A stretch of 46,609 nucleotides of DNA, taken from Sphingomonadales bacterium Ga0077531. Its GTDB lineage: Bacteria; Pseudomonadota; Alphaproteobacteria; Sphingomonadales; Sphingomonadaceae. Below the pieces are notes generated by a model, which was given only the letters and a program-made list of their open reading frames with translations, did no database searches and had not been told where the DNA came from. The position numbers and the translations under genes are program-made. The stretch is taken from NCBI GenBank assembly GCA_001464915.1, contig LNED01000021.1, positions 1 through 46,609 of the forward strand, written 5' to 3'. Below are positions 45,624 through 46,609 of this stretch, piece by piece (within the stretch, counting starts at the first letter, position 1; each line of letters begins with the position of its first letter).

Positions 45624-46370
45624 ATGCACGATACCTCTCCCCCCACCCGCTCATCACGCCCCGTCATCCGCAACAAGCGCAAGATCCCCAAGCAGGCGAC
45701 CTCCTCCGTTGCCTTCGAACTCGCCCCGCCTGCGCCCGATGATCCGCTGCTCGGCTTTGTGCCCGTGCCCCATGCTCGGCCGCGCGCCAATTCGATCACG
45801 CCCGATGTGCAGCGCGCCTTTATCGCGCAGCTCGCCGCCACGGGCATCGTCAGTGCCGCCGCGCGCCATGTCGGCAAGAGCATGGAGGCGCTCTACAAGC
45901 TGCGGCAGCGGCCGGGCGCGGAAGGGTTTCGGGCGGCGTGGGATGCGGCGCTGGATCGGGGGGTGAGCCGGTTGGAGGACTCGGCGCTCGCCCGCGCGCT
46001 TCAGGGGGAGGAGCGGCTGATCCTCCACGCTGGCGAAGTGATCGGGGCCGAACGGCGGCATAACGAGGCGCTGGTGATGTTCTTCCTGCGCAACCGCTTG
46101 CCCCACCGCTATGGCGCGCCGCACACCGCCAGCGCGGCGACCGGGCCAGCGCAGCAGGCCGATGCGCAAGGGTCGGACGAGCGGACGGAGAAGCGGCTCG
46201 ATGCCATGATCGGGCAGTGGCGCCGCCAGTTCATCAAACTGTGGGAGGCGCGGCTGGAGGCAGTGGGGATTGACCTTGCCGACCCGCGCTTTGCCGAGCG
46301 GGCCGAGACGCTCAAGGCCGAGGGGCGCTGGCCGGAGGAAACCACCGCCATGTTCGAGCGCGAGGGTTAG
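45624..46370 (+). CDS. Unknown protein with an HTH-like segment
   Basis: The protein has 248 residues, with no signal peptide or membrane segment. Residues about 60-95 (TPDVQRAFIAQLAATGIVSA, then AARHVGKSMEALYKLRQRPG) look like a helix-turn-helix of the kind seen in phage terminase small subunits and transposase-like proteins. WDAALDRGVSRLEDSALARA follows, and the C-terminal half is helical and charged. The N-terminus is basic. The function is unknown; DNA binding is an inference. Its TAG stop is interlocked with the TAA of the convergent LysR gene. Confidence 0.65.
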   Translation: MHDTSPPTRSSRPVIRNKRKIPKQATSSVAFELAPPAPDDPLLGFVPVPHARPRANSITPDVQRAFIAQLAATGIVSAAARHVGKSMEALYKLRQRPGAEGFRAAWDAALDRGVSRLEDSALARALQGEERLILHAGEVIGAERRHNEALVMFFLRNRLPHRYGAPHTASAATGPAQQADAQGSDERTEKRLDAMIGQWRRQFIKLWEARLEAVGIDLADPRFAERAETLKAEGRWPEETTAMFEREG

Positions 46371-46609
46371 GCGGTGAGATACCCCACCAGCGCCTTGACC
46401 TTGCGGCTGCGCCACTGCGGTGGGGGGGCGAGCAGCCAGTAGGCGCGCTGGGCAGGCTCCGGCCCGCTCAGCACCTCAAGGCTCCCGCGCGCAATCGCCG
46501 CTTCGGCCAGAGCCAGCGGCAGCACGGTGCGCCCCATCCCCGCCATCGCCGATGCGAGCGCCTGTCCGGGGCTGCCGGCCTTCACACACGGCAAGGTGCC
46601 TTCGGGCAG
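46367..46609 (-). CDS. LysR-type transcriptional regulator, C-terminal end (gene runs off the right edge)
   Basis: About 80 codons are visible in an open frame that enters from the right edge. LPEGTLPCVKAGSPGQALAS, GMGRTVLPLALAEAAIARG and YWLLAPPPQWRSRKVKALV match the end of a LysR substrate-binding domain: the GxGxxxLP pattern and the final helix RSRKVKALVGYL. The DNA-binding part lies outside the window. The regulated gene cannot be named. Confidence 0.75.
   Translation of the reverse strand: MPEGTLPCVKAGSPGQALASAMAGMGRTVLPLALAEAAIARGSLEVLSGPEPAQRAYWLLAPPPQWRSRKVKALVGYLTA

Overview
The window looks like chromosomal DNA of a high-GC alphaproteobacterium, most likely Sphingomonadales (Erythrobacter/Porphyrobacter-like). 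The evidence is an alphaproteobacterial-type LexA box at uvrA, a TCA cluster ordered mdh-sucD-sucA-sucB-lpd, a SleB-type wall hydrolase, and a str-S10-spc-alpha ribosomal block with no L36 gene between secY and rpsM. The genus is an inference from protein character; no database was searched.

Left part (1-6.2 kb): the 5' part of uvrA (minus strand) with a perfect GTTC-N7-GTTC LexA box beside its start; a three-gene metal-chelate ABC importer (substrate-binding lipoprotein, permease, ATPase; minus strand) joined by ATGA overlaps; then, divergently, a SleB/CwlJ-type cell wall hydrolase and a short unknown protein.

TCA block (6.2-14.8 kb, plus strand): mdh, a secreted unknown protein, sucD, sucA, sucB, a tiny AT-rich membrane protein and lpdA. 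The two unknown genes are tied to their neighbours by overlapping stop/start codons, and sucC is absent from its usual place beside sucD. Next comes a membrane protein that reads as a shortened, diverged SEDS (FtsW/RodA) protein, an amidase, a PepSY membrane protein and a TRIC/YadS-type channel (14.8-18.4 kb). On the minus strand follow two paralogous secreted proteins and a serine hydrolase of the beta-lactamase/class C fold (18.5-21.6 kb).

Ribosomal block (21.7-42.5 kb, all minus strand; transcription runs right to left): rpsL-rpsG-fusA-tuf, a strong terminator, rpsJ to rpsQ, rplN to secY, adk, an SRPBCC-domain protein, then rpsM-rpsK-rpoA-rplQ and a terminator. Oddities include a long RGG-rich N-terminus on S5, a zinc-type LID in adenylate kinase, arginine at S12 position 88, a structured 268-base gap between rpsJ and rplC, and a 19-bp perfect inverted repeat between rpsL and rpsG.

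Right end (42.9-45.3 kb): an AT-richer island with a compact Type II restriction-modification system: a small XRE controller gene overlapping a putative endonuclease gene, convergent with a beta-class DNA methyltransferase that carries what looks like a complete XRE helix-turn-helix domain between its catalytic and SAM-binding motifs. Similar CCCGGG-type palindromes lie on both sides. This is the most notable system in the window. Beyond it lie an unknown HTH-like protein and the C-terminal end of a LysR-type regulator. No tRNA, rRNA, CRISPR array or transposase was recognised.
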